A model generated the notes under the pieces. That model was not told the origin of the DNA and ran no database searches. It saw nothing but the letters and a program-made list of their open reading frames with translations. Source: Fodinicola feengrottensis (GTDB lineage Bacteria > Actinomycetota > Actinomycetes > Mycobacteriales > HKI-0501). From it: DNA of 64,000 nt. The stretch is from positions 46,701 to 110,700 of the forward strand of contig NZ_WOTO01000028.1 of the NCBI RefSeq assembly GCF_010993775.1, in the 5' to 3' direction. Below are positions 19,429 through 28,755 of the stretch, one piece after another. The translations under genes were made by a program, and so were the position numbers. Each line of letters opens with the position of its first letter. Position 1 is the stretch's first letter.

Positions 19429-20390
19429 CTAGAGATCGACGACGACCTTGCCGTGTACGTGCCGGCCGGCCTGGAGCTCGGCAGCGCGGCGGATCTGCTC
19501 GACCGGGAAGCTCGCCGCGAGAGGCACTCGGAGTTGGCCCGCCGCGACCAGCAGGGCGACCGCTTCAGGGGGCGCCGAGAGCGGCGTTCGCGCCGTTGGC
19601 CGCCGACACACCGTCGACTTGTGTCGCGATGGTGCAGATGCGGCCGTCCGGGACGCCGAGTTCCCTTGCGGCGTGCACTGTTTTTCCGTCCCATGCAGGT
19701 CGATGGCCGCGGTGACCCCGCCGGGAGCCAGGGCCCGGACTCGGTCGGCCAGACCGTCGCCGTAGGCGACCGGCTCGGCTCCGAGATCGCGCAGGAAATC
19801 GAGGACGAGGACGCCGATCCGGTCCCGATCACCCGCGCCCCTGCGATCCGGGCCAGCTGGACAGCGAACACCCCGACCCCGCCCGCCGCGCCGCCGATCA
19901 GCACTGTGTCGTTCGGGCCGAGGTCGACCACGGCGAGGGCGGCCGATGCCGTACGGCCGGCGATCGTGAGGGTGGCGGCGGTGCGGTCGTCGACGCCATC
20001 GGGGGGGTGTGATGGGCCTCGTTCGCCGCGATCCCCCCGGCCGGGTCGATCACTACGAAGTCGGCGACCGCGCGGGACAGGGCGCCCCCGAACACCCGGT
20101 CGCCAGCTGCGAAGCCGGTCACTCCGGCACCGACCTGGTCAACCACACCCGCATAGTCGGTCCCGAACCCGGTTGGCAGGCTCAAGCCAAACCGGGCGGC
20201 GGTGTTCGCGTCGGCGGTCATGATCGAGTCCATCGGGTTCAGACCGGCCGCGGTGACCCGCACGCGTACCTGTCCCGGTCCGGCCTGCGGGGCGGGAATC
20301 CCGGATGTCCAGGCCTTCGGGGCCGCCGAATGACTCGAGCTGGACCGCCCTGCTCTGGCCCGTCGGCAGTTGATCGCTCTGTTGCTGCAT
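19429..20390 (-). CDS. Zinc-independent quinone oxidoreductase / MDR-family (several frameshifts)
   Basis: Beginning with MQQQSDQLPTGQSRAVQLES and FGGPEGLDIRD, the protein shows the MDR N-terminal fold (VRVRVTAAGLNPMDSIM, GTDYAGVVDQVGAGVTGFAAG), the nucleotide-binding region VLIGGAAGGVGVFAVQLAR and a C-terminus PVEQIRRAAELQAGRHVHGK. Frame changes lie near 20310, 20000, 19815 and 19690. No zinc ligands are seen, so it fits the quinone oxidoreductase branch that uses NADPH. The repaired length is about 320 residues. It is divergent from a TetR gene across a perfect palindrome. Confidence 0.7.
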
Positions 20391-20425
20391 GTACGCCTGT
20401 CTCCTTGGACCGAGGGAACACGTCG

Positions 20426-20445
20426 AAACGGACTATGCTCCGTTT
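20426..20445. promoter_or_regulatory. Perfect 20-bp palindrome, TetR operator
   Basis: AAACGGA-CTATGC-TCCGTTT lies between the divergent oxidoreductase and TetR starts, 2 bp before the TetR ATG. Binding here would block both promoters. A partial copy (TTCCGTTT) recurs inside the TetR gene near 20480. Confidence 0.65.
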
Positions 20446-20447
20446 GC

Positions 20448-21056
20448 ATGGACGACCATAACACAACCGGAGCGCGTTCCGTTTCGACCGATGGGGAGAT
20501 GCGCGCGCCACGGGCGGACGCGGCCCGTAACCGTGACCAGTTGCTCGCGGTGGCGACCCGCGTGTTCGTGTCGGCTGACGCCGAGCCATCGATGCGTGCG
20601 ATCGCCCGCGAGGCTGGGGTCGGCATCGCCACGCTCTACCGGCACTTCCCGACCCGCGAGTCGCTGGTCGATGCGGTCTACCGGGACCAGGTCGTACGGC
20701 TGACCACCGGCGCCCGCGAACTGCTCGGCGAGCTGCCCCCAGCCGCGGCTATGCGGCACTGGATGGACTTGTTCGGTGACTGGATCGCGACCAAGAACGG
20801 CATGCTTGACACGCTGCTTGCGATGATCGAGTCAGGCGAAATCGCGCACACCCAAACCCGGACCGAGCTACTGGCGGCCATCACGACCATTCTTGAGGCC
20901 GGCCGCGCGGCGGGCGACCTCCGCTCCGACGTCACCGCCGAAGACATAGCCGCGTCCCTCATCGGCATCTTCACCGTGGCCCCCCGGCCCGAGCATGAAG
21001 CCAAGGCCGGTCGCCTACTAAATCTCCTAATGGACGGCCTACTAAGCCGGCATTGA
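20448..21056 (+). CDS. TetR-family transcriptional regulator
   Basis: An intact 202-residue protein starting MDDHNTTGARSV. The DNA-binding domain reads NRDQLLAVATRVFVSADAEP, SMRAIAREAGVGIATLYRHF and PTRESLVDAVY, followed by a ligand domain typical of SbtR-like regulators (LDTLLAMIESGE, LTAEDIAASLIG-like region, NLLMDGLLSRH). The start is fixed by the adjoining palindrome, which overlaps its likely promoter. It probably represses the divergent quinone oxidoreductase gene in the absence of an electrophile or quinone-like inducer. Confidence 0.85.
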   Translation: MDDHNTTGARSVSTDGEMRAPRADAARNRDQLLAVATRVFVSADAEPSMRAIAREAGVGIATLYRHFPTRESLVDAVYRDQVVRLTTGARELLGELPPAAAMRHWMDLFGDWIATKNGMLDTLLAMIESGEIAHTQTRTELLAAITTILEAGRAAGDLRSDVTAEDIAASLIGIFTVAPRPEHEAKAGRLLNLLMDGLLSRH

Positions 21057-21247
21057 TTCAAGAGATATCTTGGGCGAGTCGGGCGCGCGAAAGAGCCGCC
21101 CTCAAAGCGCAGGCTTGACCTGCACTTCTGCGGAGTCGGTGCCCCTTTTTGGTGGCGTTCGCCGAGTGTGACCGAGATGGCGACTCTTGGCGTTGAACGG
21201 CGCGTTTTCTGCGCCAGTCGCACTTCCGTGAGGCCCTTGGACAATCG

Positions 21248-21303
21248 CGAGTGGGACAAAACCCCCACTGTCCGCGCCGAGCGGGGGCAAAGTCCCACAC
21301 TCG
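21248..21303. repeat. Imperfect inverted repeat in the 21.06-21.85 kb gene-free region
   Basis: CGAGTGGGACAAAACCCCC (21248-21266) pairs with GGGGGCAAAGTCCCACACTCG (21283-21303) apart from one bulge and one mismatch region. I see no gene in 21057-21847; apart from this hairpin and the terminal-inverted-repeat element at 21351-21613 the region shows nothing recognisable. Confidence 0.5.
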
Positions 21304-21350
21304 GCGGCCGGACAACAACCCGACCGATCGATGAGGCCCGGCAAATATCC

Positions 21351-21613
21351 ACTAGGCTGAGTTTCCGGGCTTGAGGACTCGGCAATTCATTTCGTTGCGA
21401 TACCCTTCCGGCGGTATTACCCAGTAGCGCAGGGACCGCGATTCTTGTCGGGTCTCGCCTGGCGATAGACTTCCGCACTCCTGCGCCACCACCTACAGGT
21501 ACGTCATAGCGAGAATCTGGCAACCTGGGTAATACGCCAGGGGCGTCCGAGTCATGCTCATTGACCAGCGGGTTCGTCGATGTTGATCATGAAAGGCCGG
21601 AAACTCCGGCTAG
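21351..21613. mobile_element. MITE-like element, copy 1 (263 bp)
   Basis: The left end CTAGGCTGAGTTTCCGGG (from 21351) and the inverted right end (AAGGCCGGAAACTCCGGC..., ending CTAG at 21613) form a 21-bp terminal inverted repeat with three or four mismatches. Inside, GTATTACCCA (21413-21422) is inverted as TGGGTAATAC (21526-21535), spanning 123 bp. GTCGATGTTGATCA precedes the right terminal repeat. A second copy at 56319-56594 has the same plan. It has no coding capacity, so movement in trans is inferred. Confidence 0.6.
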
Positions 21614-21847
21614 GAAACTGCCGGCCTAGTAGTAGCGTGTCGCTTCTAAATTTGCGATATTTGTTGGCGTGATCTTCTCAGGTTTCACTGCAGTCACAGG
21701 AGCAACCGCACCGTCCATCCCAACGCTTTCGCTCACAAAACGTTGAACGCGCGCGCTCTATGTTTCGTTGGGGTTATTGTGAAAGTACGCATTTCCTGAT
21801 TACCCGTACGCGATCATATTGTCGGTGCCGGCGGTAGAATTAATGTC

Positions 21848-23096
21848 ATGGCCGCCGGCGACGAAGTCACCTCTCCAGAGCTCTGGAGGTGTGACCCGGA
21901 CGAGCTCGGCGAGCTGCTACAGGAGAAAGAAAAAGCGGTCCGGCTACTACAGGTCGAAGTGTTGGACATTGTCGCGGCGATCCACCGGGGAAACGTCGGC
22001 AAGACGCTCGGGCACCGCAACACCCTGGGCATGCTGCAAGACCTCCTTCGACTGTCCCCCACAGAGGCATCCCGACGCTACAAACGAGCCCTGAACCTGT
22101 GCCCCCAGCCAAGCCCTCACCGGGGAAACACTCGCACCCACACTCAGCATCGCGAGTGAGGCGATGCGCCGCGGGGAACTCGCGGACTCCCAAATCGACA
22201 CGATTGTTGGGGTCGTGACCAGGCTCCCGGCCAGGGTGACCATCAAAGACCGCGAAGAAGCCGAAGCGTCGCTGGTGGAACACGCGAAACGGTACACCGC
22301 ACCAGGCCTAGCCAAAGTCGGGCGACGGATCCATGATCACCTGGACCCCGACGGACCGGCGCCGTCCGAACACGAAAACGAGAAACCACGCCGCGAACTA
22401 TCCCTACACACCGGCACAGACGGACGCCTGAACTTCAGTGGCTCGTTCGACGGGGAAACCGGCACTTTGTTCAGTGAAATTCTGAGCCCCCTGGCCAAAC
22501 CCCGCCCCGCCGAGAATGGCACCCCTGATCAGCGGTCAGTGTCCGAACGCAACGGGGACGCGCTCGCGGAAGCGTTGAATCTGATCGCGGACTCCGGGAA
22601 ACCCCCCGTCCAGGGCGCCGAGCGGCCGCATCTCACCATCACCATCAACTGGGACATGCTCCGCGACCGCCTCGGAGTCGCATACCCACACAGCGGCGCA
22701 CCCATCTCCCCCAAAGGCGTCCGCCGGCTCGCGTGCGACGCGGACATCATCCCGATCGTGCTGGGCAGCGACAGCGTGCCGCTGGCTGGACGTCGACGAC
22801 GCAACGAACGACTCATCACACCAGCCCTACGCAAAGCCCTGATAACGCGAGACAAAGGCTGCGCCAGATGCGGCCGACCACCCCGCTGGACCAGGGGGCA
22901 CCACGTGCAGCACTGGGCCGACGGTGGGCATACCTGCCTTGACAATTGCGTGCTCCTGTGCGACCGCTGCCATCGCCTCGTCCATCACGGCGGCTGGGAC
23001 GTACGCATCGTCAACGGAATCGTTGAATTCCTACCGCCCGCGTACGTTGACCGCGAACGAAGACCCATCCGCGGCATCAACCAACTCGCCGCATAG
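21848..23096 (+). CDS. DUF222 / HNH endonuclease domain protein (one frameshift)
   Basis: The ATG at 21848 opens a DUF222-type helical region (LGELLQEKEKAVRLLQVEVL, TEASRRYKRAL). A one-base shift near 22110 leads to GETLAPTLSIASEAMRRGEL and on through GRLNFSGSFDGETGTLFSE. The C-terminal HNH nuclease is complete: CARCGRPPRWTRGHHVQHW, then CLDNCVLLCDRCHRLVHHGG, with two CxxC pairs and the catalytic histidines. The repaired length is about 416 residues. It differs clearly from the DUF222 protein at 3.4 kb, whose HNH part has a different cysteine pattern, so they are not recent duplicates. Confidence 0.8.
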
Positions 23097-23110
23097 AAAA
23101 AAACCCACCC

Positions 23111-23140
23111 GGCCGCCGGGCACCACCACACCCGGCGGCC
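23111..23140 (+). terminator. Strong hairpin terminator after the HNH gene
   Basis: GGCCGCCGGG (23111-23120) and CCCGGCGGCC (23131-23140) form a perfect 10-bp GC stem around a 10-nt loop, 14 bases past the stop at 23096. There is no U-run, which is normal for actinomycete hairpin terminators. Confidence 0.65.
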
Positions 23141-23214
23141 CACAACCCTGCAGACGAACCATCACCCCATCCGTCTCAACAGACCTGAACCCGTGTCGAG
23201 CCAGCGCGGGGCGA

Positions 23215-23769
23215 GGGGTTGAGGCTGACCGGTGAGGGTGGGCTGCTGGCTCGGTTGACCAAGATCGTGGTCGAGTCGGCTCTGGATGGGGAGATGGATG
23301 AGAGCATCTCGTTATTCCAAGCATGATCCGGTCGGTCGGGACGGCGGTAACTCCGTAACGGGAAGCGGTCCAACGTTGGCGACCGAGGCTGGGCCGGCGG
23401 CAGCGACGCGCATCAGGTATCGACGACCTCGTGATTTCGTTGTCCGCGAAGGAATTGACCACCGGGGAGAATCTCGGCGCACCTGGCCGAGGTGTACGAT
23501 GCGACCGCGTCCAAGACGACGATCTCCGCGATCACCGACCGGGTCCTGGAGGGCATGAGCGAGTGGCAGAACCGGCCGATCTACGTCGCGCTGGCCGTCG
23601 CCACCGAAGGCACCCGCGACATCCTCGGGCTGTGGCCGGTGAGCACGGCGACGGGGAGGGCGCCAAGTGCTGGATGCGGGTGCTATCGGAGATCAAGAAC
23701 CGCGGCACCAACGACGTGTGCATCGCGGTTTGCGACGGTCTCAAGGGAATCTCCCGCTCGGGCAACTAA
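23215..23769 (+). pseudogene. IS256-family (Mutator-type) transposase remnant
   Basis: Fragments in different frames match the transposase in order: LTGEGGLLARLTKIVVESAL and DGEMDE; YSKHDPVGRDGGNSVTGSG-like; ISLSAKELTTGE and HLAEVYDATASKTTISAITD; EWQNRP joined directly to IYVALAVATEGTRDILGLW; and GEGAKCWMRVLSEIKNRGTN, then DVCIAVCDGLKGI. The segment between EWQNRP and IYVAL, which carries a catalytic aspartate in the family, is deleted, and the C-terminal part is missing. With internal stops as well, this is a true decayed gene. No terminal repeats were identified. Confidence 0.7.
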
Positions 23770-23836
23770 AATCCGGCATCCGTTGAACGTCACCTGTGTG
23801 AACGCTGGCCGGAGTTTTTGGCCGAGTTGGTGGGAT

Positions 23837-25956
23837 CTACGGCAGTGCCATTCGGTCGATTTTGCCGTTGGGTGTCAAGGGAAGATCGGTCAGAGTGACG
23901 ATCTCGCCAGGAATAATTGCCTTAGGCAGGTGGGCGAGGAGGTGCTGGATGAGGTCATCAGTGTCCAGGACGGGATAGTTGGAGCGCAGGACGACATGCG
24001 CGACAAGCTGATGATTGCCTTTGGTACGGCGGGCGGTGACGACGGCGCGCGCGATTGCTGGATAACCCAGCAGGTGCGCCTCGATTTCGCCGAGTTCGAC
24101 GCGTAGGCCGTTGATCTTGGTTTGGAAGTCGATACGACCGAGGAGTTCGATGATGCCATCTGGTCCGTATCGCGCGATGTCTCCGGTTCGCAGGAGGCGG
24201 CGGGTGCGGCCGTCGGGTGCGTGCCAGTGGATTTCGTTTCGTTTGGGTCAGGTCGGGGCGGTTGAGGTAGTCGCGGGCGAGGCCAATACCGCCGATATGG
24301 AGTTCACCCGGCACCCCGACGGGTACGAGTTGGCCAGCGGTGTCGAGAATGTACGTGGTTTGGTTGGCCATCGGACGGCCGTACGGGATGCTTCGCCATT
24401 CAGGGTCGCGGTCGGTGACCTCGTAGATGGTCGAGTGAATGGAGGCTTCCGAGATGCCACCGAGAGCAATGAACCGTACGCTCGGTGAAATCGCGCGAAG
24501 GCGTTCGGGATGGGTGAGGTCAATCCAGTCACCCCCGAGCATCGCCAGGCGCACCGTCGGCAGTGCCGGGCCACCACGGAATTCGATGGAGCCGAGCAGG
24601 ATCTCCAGCAGCGCGGGTGTCGAATTCCAGATGGTGACTTGATGTTCGGTGATGAGTTGCGACCAGTGCCGTGGATTGCGGGCTCGCGTCAGGGTGGGGA
24701 GCACGACGGTGCCGCCGGCGATGAGGATCCCCAGCAGTTCTGGCACGGCCATGTCGAAATTGGGTGACGACAAGCTAATGACAGCGTCGCCGTGGCCGGC
24801 TGAAACGTGTGTTCAGATCGAGCAGATTGTTGGCCACTCCGCGGTGTGTGACGGCGATGGCCTTCGGCGTACCAGTGGATCCGGACGTGTAGATGAGATA
24901 ACAGAGATTGTCGACCGTGACGGCTGAACGTGGCGGTCCGGGATTCGTTGGCCCAGCCAGCAGTTGGTCGAGTTCGACCGTTTCCCCAGTACCGGGAGGC
25001 AGCTTCCCGGTCAGGTCGCTGGTGGTGATGACGACTCGGCAAGCGGAGTCAGCAAGGATGAATTCCAGTCGCGCGGTTGGGTATTCGAGATCCAGCGACA
25101 GGAAAGCGCCGCCGGCTTTCAGAATGGCCAGCATGCTGATCACCAGATCAGGCGTTTTGCGGAGGCAGATGGCGACGATGGTGTCGGGGCCGACGCCGAG
25201 GGTCTGAAGATGGCTGGCAAGACGGTTGCTCGCGGCGTCGAGGTCAGCGTACGTAAGGATGCCGTCGGAATGAATGATCGCCACCGCGTCGGGAGTCAAT
25301 TCGGTGCGAGCAGTGAAATGTTCATGCAGGCAACGGTCTTGCGGCAGGTCTTGAGCAGTGTCGTTCCATCGGTCGAGCATCATGGTGAACTCTGCGGGTG
25401 ATAACAGCGGCAGTTTGCTCAGCGGGGTGTCCGGTTCGGTGGCCGCGCCGGTCAGCAGCGTGAGCAGGTGGCTGGCGAACCGCGCAATGGCGCCGTCATC
25501 GATCGTCGCGCTGTCGTACGTGATGCGTATCTGCGCCGATTCAACGCAAAAGCGCACACGTGGGGAATGATCCGGCGGAACGGTCCCGCGGTGGTGTGCG
25601 GCGACCTGGCACATCGCGGGGTCGGTGGGATCCGGAACGAGGTCACCGGCGGCAGTTCGGCGCAGCAGTTCGCGAAAGACCGGATCGCCGTCGATTTCGA
25701 GGTCGAAAAGTTGCCAGCGACCCCCTGGCGCGACGAGAATCGGTACGCGGGCTTGCCCCGTGTAGCGGGAAAAGGTCGCGGCCAGTGCGGTCAGAATGAC
25801 AGCGAAGGACTTAGTTTTCGTTTCGGTTGCGAGTTTTCCGATCGCGGTGACGACTGGGTCCGGCAGCGGGATGGTGATCTCGGCGCTGCCTGCCGGGCCA
25901 GTGGTACGCCTGCCGATGGACCGAAGGTCGAGTGCCACCAATTGGTCGCCGCTCAT
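23837..25956 (-). CDS. NRPS protein: shortened condensation domain plus adenylation domain (two frameshifts)
   Basis: The first ~200 residues resemble only the C-terminal half of a condensation domain (SFAVILTALAATFSRYTGQ, then LSKLPLLSPAEFTMMLDRWN); no HHxxxDG motif is present. The adenylation domain has LTYADLDAASNRLASHL, LKAGGAFLSLDLEYP, YLIYTSGSTGTPKAIAVTH and, across a break near 24790, SSPNFDMAVPELLGILIAGG and ELHIGGIGLARDYLNRPDL. After a second break near 24210 come LLRTGDIARYGPDG, INGLRVELGEIEAHL and PLTPNGKIDRMALP at the stop. There is no carrier domain. The start overlaps the free carrier-protein gene (ATGA), so the two likely work as a split loading or trans-acting module. The repaired length is about 706 residues. 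Confidence 0.8.
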
Positions 25957-26207
25957 GGAACCTGTTGTTTGTTCGCGAGTACGCGCCTGATTTCGGCGGC
26001 GAATTCCGCGACTGTCGACGCCTCAAAGATCAGGCTGACCGGCAGCTCGATGGCCAACCGCTCACGCAGGGCGGTGACTACGGCCATTGCTTGGACGGAA
26101 TGTCCGCCGCGCGCGAAGAAATCATCGTTGATGTCGATGTCGGCTACCCGCAGTGCCGCCTGCCACACGTCGATGACCAGTTGCTCGACTTGGTCTTGAG
26201 AAGTCAC
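25953..26207 (-). CDS. Free-standing peptidyl carrier protein
   Basis: An 84-residue protein read from GTG at 26207 (GGGAG upstream). The carrier motif DDFFARGGHSVQAMAVV supplies the serine for the 4'-phosphopantetheine arm. The C-terminus ASTVAEFAAEIRRVL is the usual last helix. Its stop overlaps the start of the following C*-A protein (ATGA), which lacks a carrier domain, so it probably carries the amino acid activated by that protein. It starts the leftward operon of the cluster. Confidence 0.85.
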   Translation of the reverse strand: MTSQDQVEQLVIDVWQAALRVADIDINDDFFARGGHSVQAMAVVTALRERLAIELPVSLIFEASTVAEFAAEIRRVLANKQQVP

Positions 26208-26482
26208 GCTGCTCCCGTCAGGTCGTCGCCGACAACCCTGTTTCCGGTTCTGCGTCCGCTCGGCGTCAGTACGAACGTTCGCTGCCTCTCGCACGGTGCG
26301 GGCAGGTGCGAACGCGCGTACTTCCGTGCACCGATCAATGCCCGTACGACGAACCCGCGAGTGCAGGGATTTCCCGAGTTTTCCCGGCTTTGCGGCCTTC
26401 TGTCGCGGTGCCCGGTGATGTCAGACTGTCGATTGTCCTGCCTCCCCGGGTCGGGAGTCATACCAGACGAGAGGTCGTCGGC
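26208..26482. promoter_or_regulatory. Divergent promoter region of the cluster
   Basis: This 275-bp gap separates the carrier protein/NRPS operon from the extender-unit operon. I could not identify convincing -10/-35 pairs or a clean palindrome, so the call rests on the divergent gene arrangement alone. Confidence 0.35.
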
Positions 26483-27610
26483 TTGAGTGTGGAGCTGGTC
26501 GGTGTCGTTGGAGCTGGCGTGATTGGTCGCGGAGTGTGCCACGCGGTTGCGGCAAGTGGCGTTGACGTCGTGCTTGTCGACGTGGACGCGCGGACTTTGA
26601 CCGACGCGGTGGACGAGATCCGGGTGAACGCCCGAATGTACCGACTGCTGGACGGCGGCGCCGGTACGACGACCGGCAGTCGAGAGCTGCTCCAGCGGAT
26701 TCATCCCTCGGTAGACTACGAAAGTCTCGCGGACGCCGACATCGTCATTGAGAACGTCCCGGAAAACTGGGATATCAAACAGTCCGTCTACCAGGAGTTG
26801 AGTCGGACGTGTCCGACAGCAACCGTTTTCGCGGCGAATACGTCGACCATTCCGATCACCAGGATCGCCGCGACGACGGATCGGCCCGATCAGGTGGTCG
26901 GCCTGCATTTCATGAATCCGGTGCCGTTGAAACCGACCGTGGAGCTGATCCGAGGCCGTGACACCTCCGACTCAACGGTCGCGCGGGTGATGGAATTGCT
27001 GGATCGGATGGGAAAGGAAGCGGTTGGCGTCCGAGATTCGCCGGGATTCGTGACGAATCGGGTGCTCATGCTGGCGGTCAACGAGGCCACGTCCCTGGTC
27101 GAGGAAGGCGTCGCGGAGCCGGCCGCGATCGATCGACTTTTCACCGGTGGTCTCGGACATCGGATGGGGATACTGGCCACCGCCGACCTGATCGGGATCG
27201 ACACGGTGCTGAACAGCATCGAGATGTTGTACGAGGCGTTCGGTGACAGCAAATACCGGCCCTGTCCGTTGTTGCGCAAGATGGTCGAGGAGGCCGGTTG
27301 GGTCGCAAGAGCGGAGCTGGTTTCTTCGCGTACGATCCGGCGGCCGGGAGCTGACATGCCGGTGGATGTGAGCGGGATCCGGGACCGTGTACGGGTGTTC
27401 GTCGTCGATGCGGCCGGTTTGGACGGGCTGGCCGACGACGAGCGGATGTTCCTGCGATACCACCTCAGTTCGCTGTTCGCCGTGCAGTTGGTTTTGTTCG
27501 TCGAGCGCGCGTTCGGGATTATCGTCGAGGATGACGACCTGGACATGGAGAACTTCGCCACGGTGAACGCGATCGCCGCCCTCGTCGCGAGGAAACCCAG
27601 TGCTCGTTGA
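26483..27610 (+). CDS. FkbK-like 3-hydroxyacyl-ACP dehydrogenase fused to FkbJ-like acyl carrier protein
   Basis: The start TTG at 26483 lies 9 bases past GAGAGG; GTG at 26489 is an alternative. Residues 6-17 hold the NAD motif VGVVGAGVIGRG. DIVIENVPENWDIKQ, VGLHFMNPVPLKPTVE and VRDSPGFVTNRVLMLAVNEA identify a 3-hydroxyacyl-CoA dehydrogenase. From about residue 295 an acyl carrier protein follows (RDRVRVFVVDAAGLDGLADD, LRYHLSSLFAVQLVLFVERA), with a serine in LSSLF at the phosphopantetheine position. In methoxymalonate and hydroxymalonate pathways these two activities are usually separate genes. The dehydrogenase oxidises glyceryl-ACP; here the carrier is built in. The total is 375 residues with no break. 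Confidence 0.8.
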   Translation: MSVELVGVVGAGVIGRGVCHAVAASGVDVVLVDVDARTLTDAVDEIRVNARMYRLLDGGAGTTTGSRELLQRIHPSVDYESLADADIVIENVPENWDIKQSVYQELSRTCPTATVFAANTSTIPITRIAATTDRPDQVVGLHFMNPVPLKPTVELIRGRDTSDSTVARVMELLDRMGKEAVGVRDSPGFVTNRVLMLAVNEATSLVEEGVAEPAAIDRLFTGGLGHRMGILATADLIGIDTVLNSIEMLYEAFGDSKYRPCPLLRKMVEEAGWVARAELVSSRTIRRPGADMPVDVSGIRDRVRVFVVDAAGLDGLADDERMFLRYHLSSLFAVQLVLFVERAFGIIVEDDDLDMENFATVNAIAALVARKPSAR

Positions 27611-28755
27611 GCCGATCCAGGAGCGGTCCGCCGCGATCCGCGGGTTCGCGGAGTTCGCGCGAGCGGAAATCGGCACCCGCGCGAGCTGGCACGACCAACG
27701 CGAGCACCTGGATCCGGGGCTGCGGACAATCCTGGCGGGACAGGGCTTTTTTCGCGCCGTTTGTCCCGCCGGCGCACGGTGGCCGCGGATTCGATCTGAT
27801 GACGTACGCGATGCTGCATGAACAGATCGGCCGATGTTGCAGCGCCACCAGGACGATTCTGACCGCACATGACATGGTGGCCAGGACCGTCCTTCGGTGC
27901 GGCCGAAACGACCAACGCGACCAGTGGCTGCCCATGCTGACCAGCGGACGAGCACTCGCGGGATTCGCGCTGACAGAGCCCGGTTCCGGCAGCGACGGCC
28001 GGCCGGTGGATACCGTGGCCGTGCGGCAGAGTGATGGATATCGGCTCTCCGGAAAGAAGACGTGGGTAAGTGGCGGTCAGGTCGCCGACGTTTTCCTGGT
28101 TTTCGCGCGAGAAGACGACGGCGTGACCGCGTTGCTGGTCACCGCGGACACCCCGGGCCTGACCCGGGAACCGGTACGAGGACTGCTCGGTTGCCGCGGC
28201 GCCGAGCTCGCACACCTGGCATTCGACGGCTGCCCCATCGGCGTCGACGCGGTCGTCGGTCGAGCCCGGAACGCGCATCCGTTGGTGTCTGGCCACGCCC
28301 TCACGCTGGGCCGGCTCAGCGTCGCGGCCGGCGGTGTTGGCGTCGCGCAGGCGTGTACCGACGCAAGCGTGGCGTACGCGACCGAACGCCGCCAAGGCGA
28401 CTCCGCATTGATAGACCATCAGTTGGTCAACCGAATGCTCACCGAGATGATCACCGGCACCGAAGCGGCCCGCCTGCTGTGCCGGCAGGCCGCCGAATTA
28501 CTGGATGCCGGCGATCCGCAGGCACCGATGGCGGCCAGCATGGCCAAATATGTCGCGGCGCGCAACGCGGTGGACGCGGCCCGCGACGCGGTCCAGATTC
28601 ACGGCGCGTACGGCTGTTCCGCCGACGCGCCAGTGGAACGGTATTTCCGGGACGCGAAGGTGCTGGAGATTATCGAAGGCAGCAACGAAATTCACCAGCA
28701 ACTGATCGGCCGGTACGGCTACACCGAATACGGGCTCGCCGGTGGCCGCTCATGA
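27600..28755 (+). CDS. FkbI-like acyl-ACP dehydrogenase (one frameshift)
   Basis: The GTG at 27600 has GAGGAAA upstream and overlaps the previous gene by 11 bp. The N-terminal helical domain (IQERSAAIRGFAEFARAE) changes frame near 27750 into PFVPPAHGGRGFDLMTYAML. The flavin-binding region FALTEPGSGSDGRPV and KKTWVSGGQVADVFLVF follow, then the C-terminal helices with AARDAVQIHGAYGCS and the region IEGSNEIHQQLIGRYG containing the family's active-site glutamate. The repaired length is about 384 residues. It performs the second oxidation on the carrier-bound C3 unit to give hydroxymalonyl-ACP. The stop overlaps the next ATG. Confidence 0.85.

Noticed and set aside
21057..21350. A small gene on the minus strand (21102-21344)
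   Set aside because: The frame lies across a long inverted repeat, has no ribosome site and a composition typical of antisense frames.
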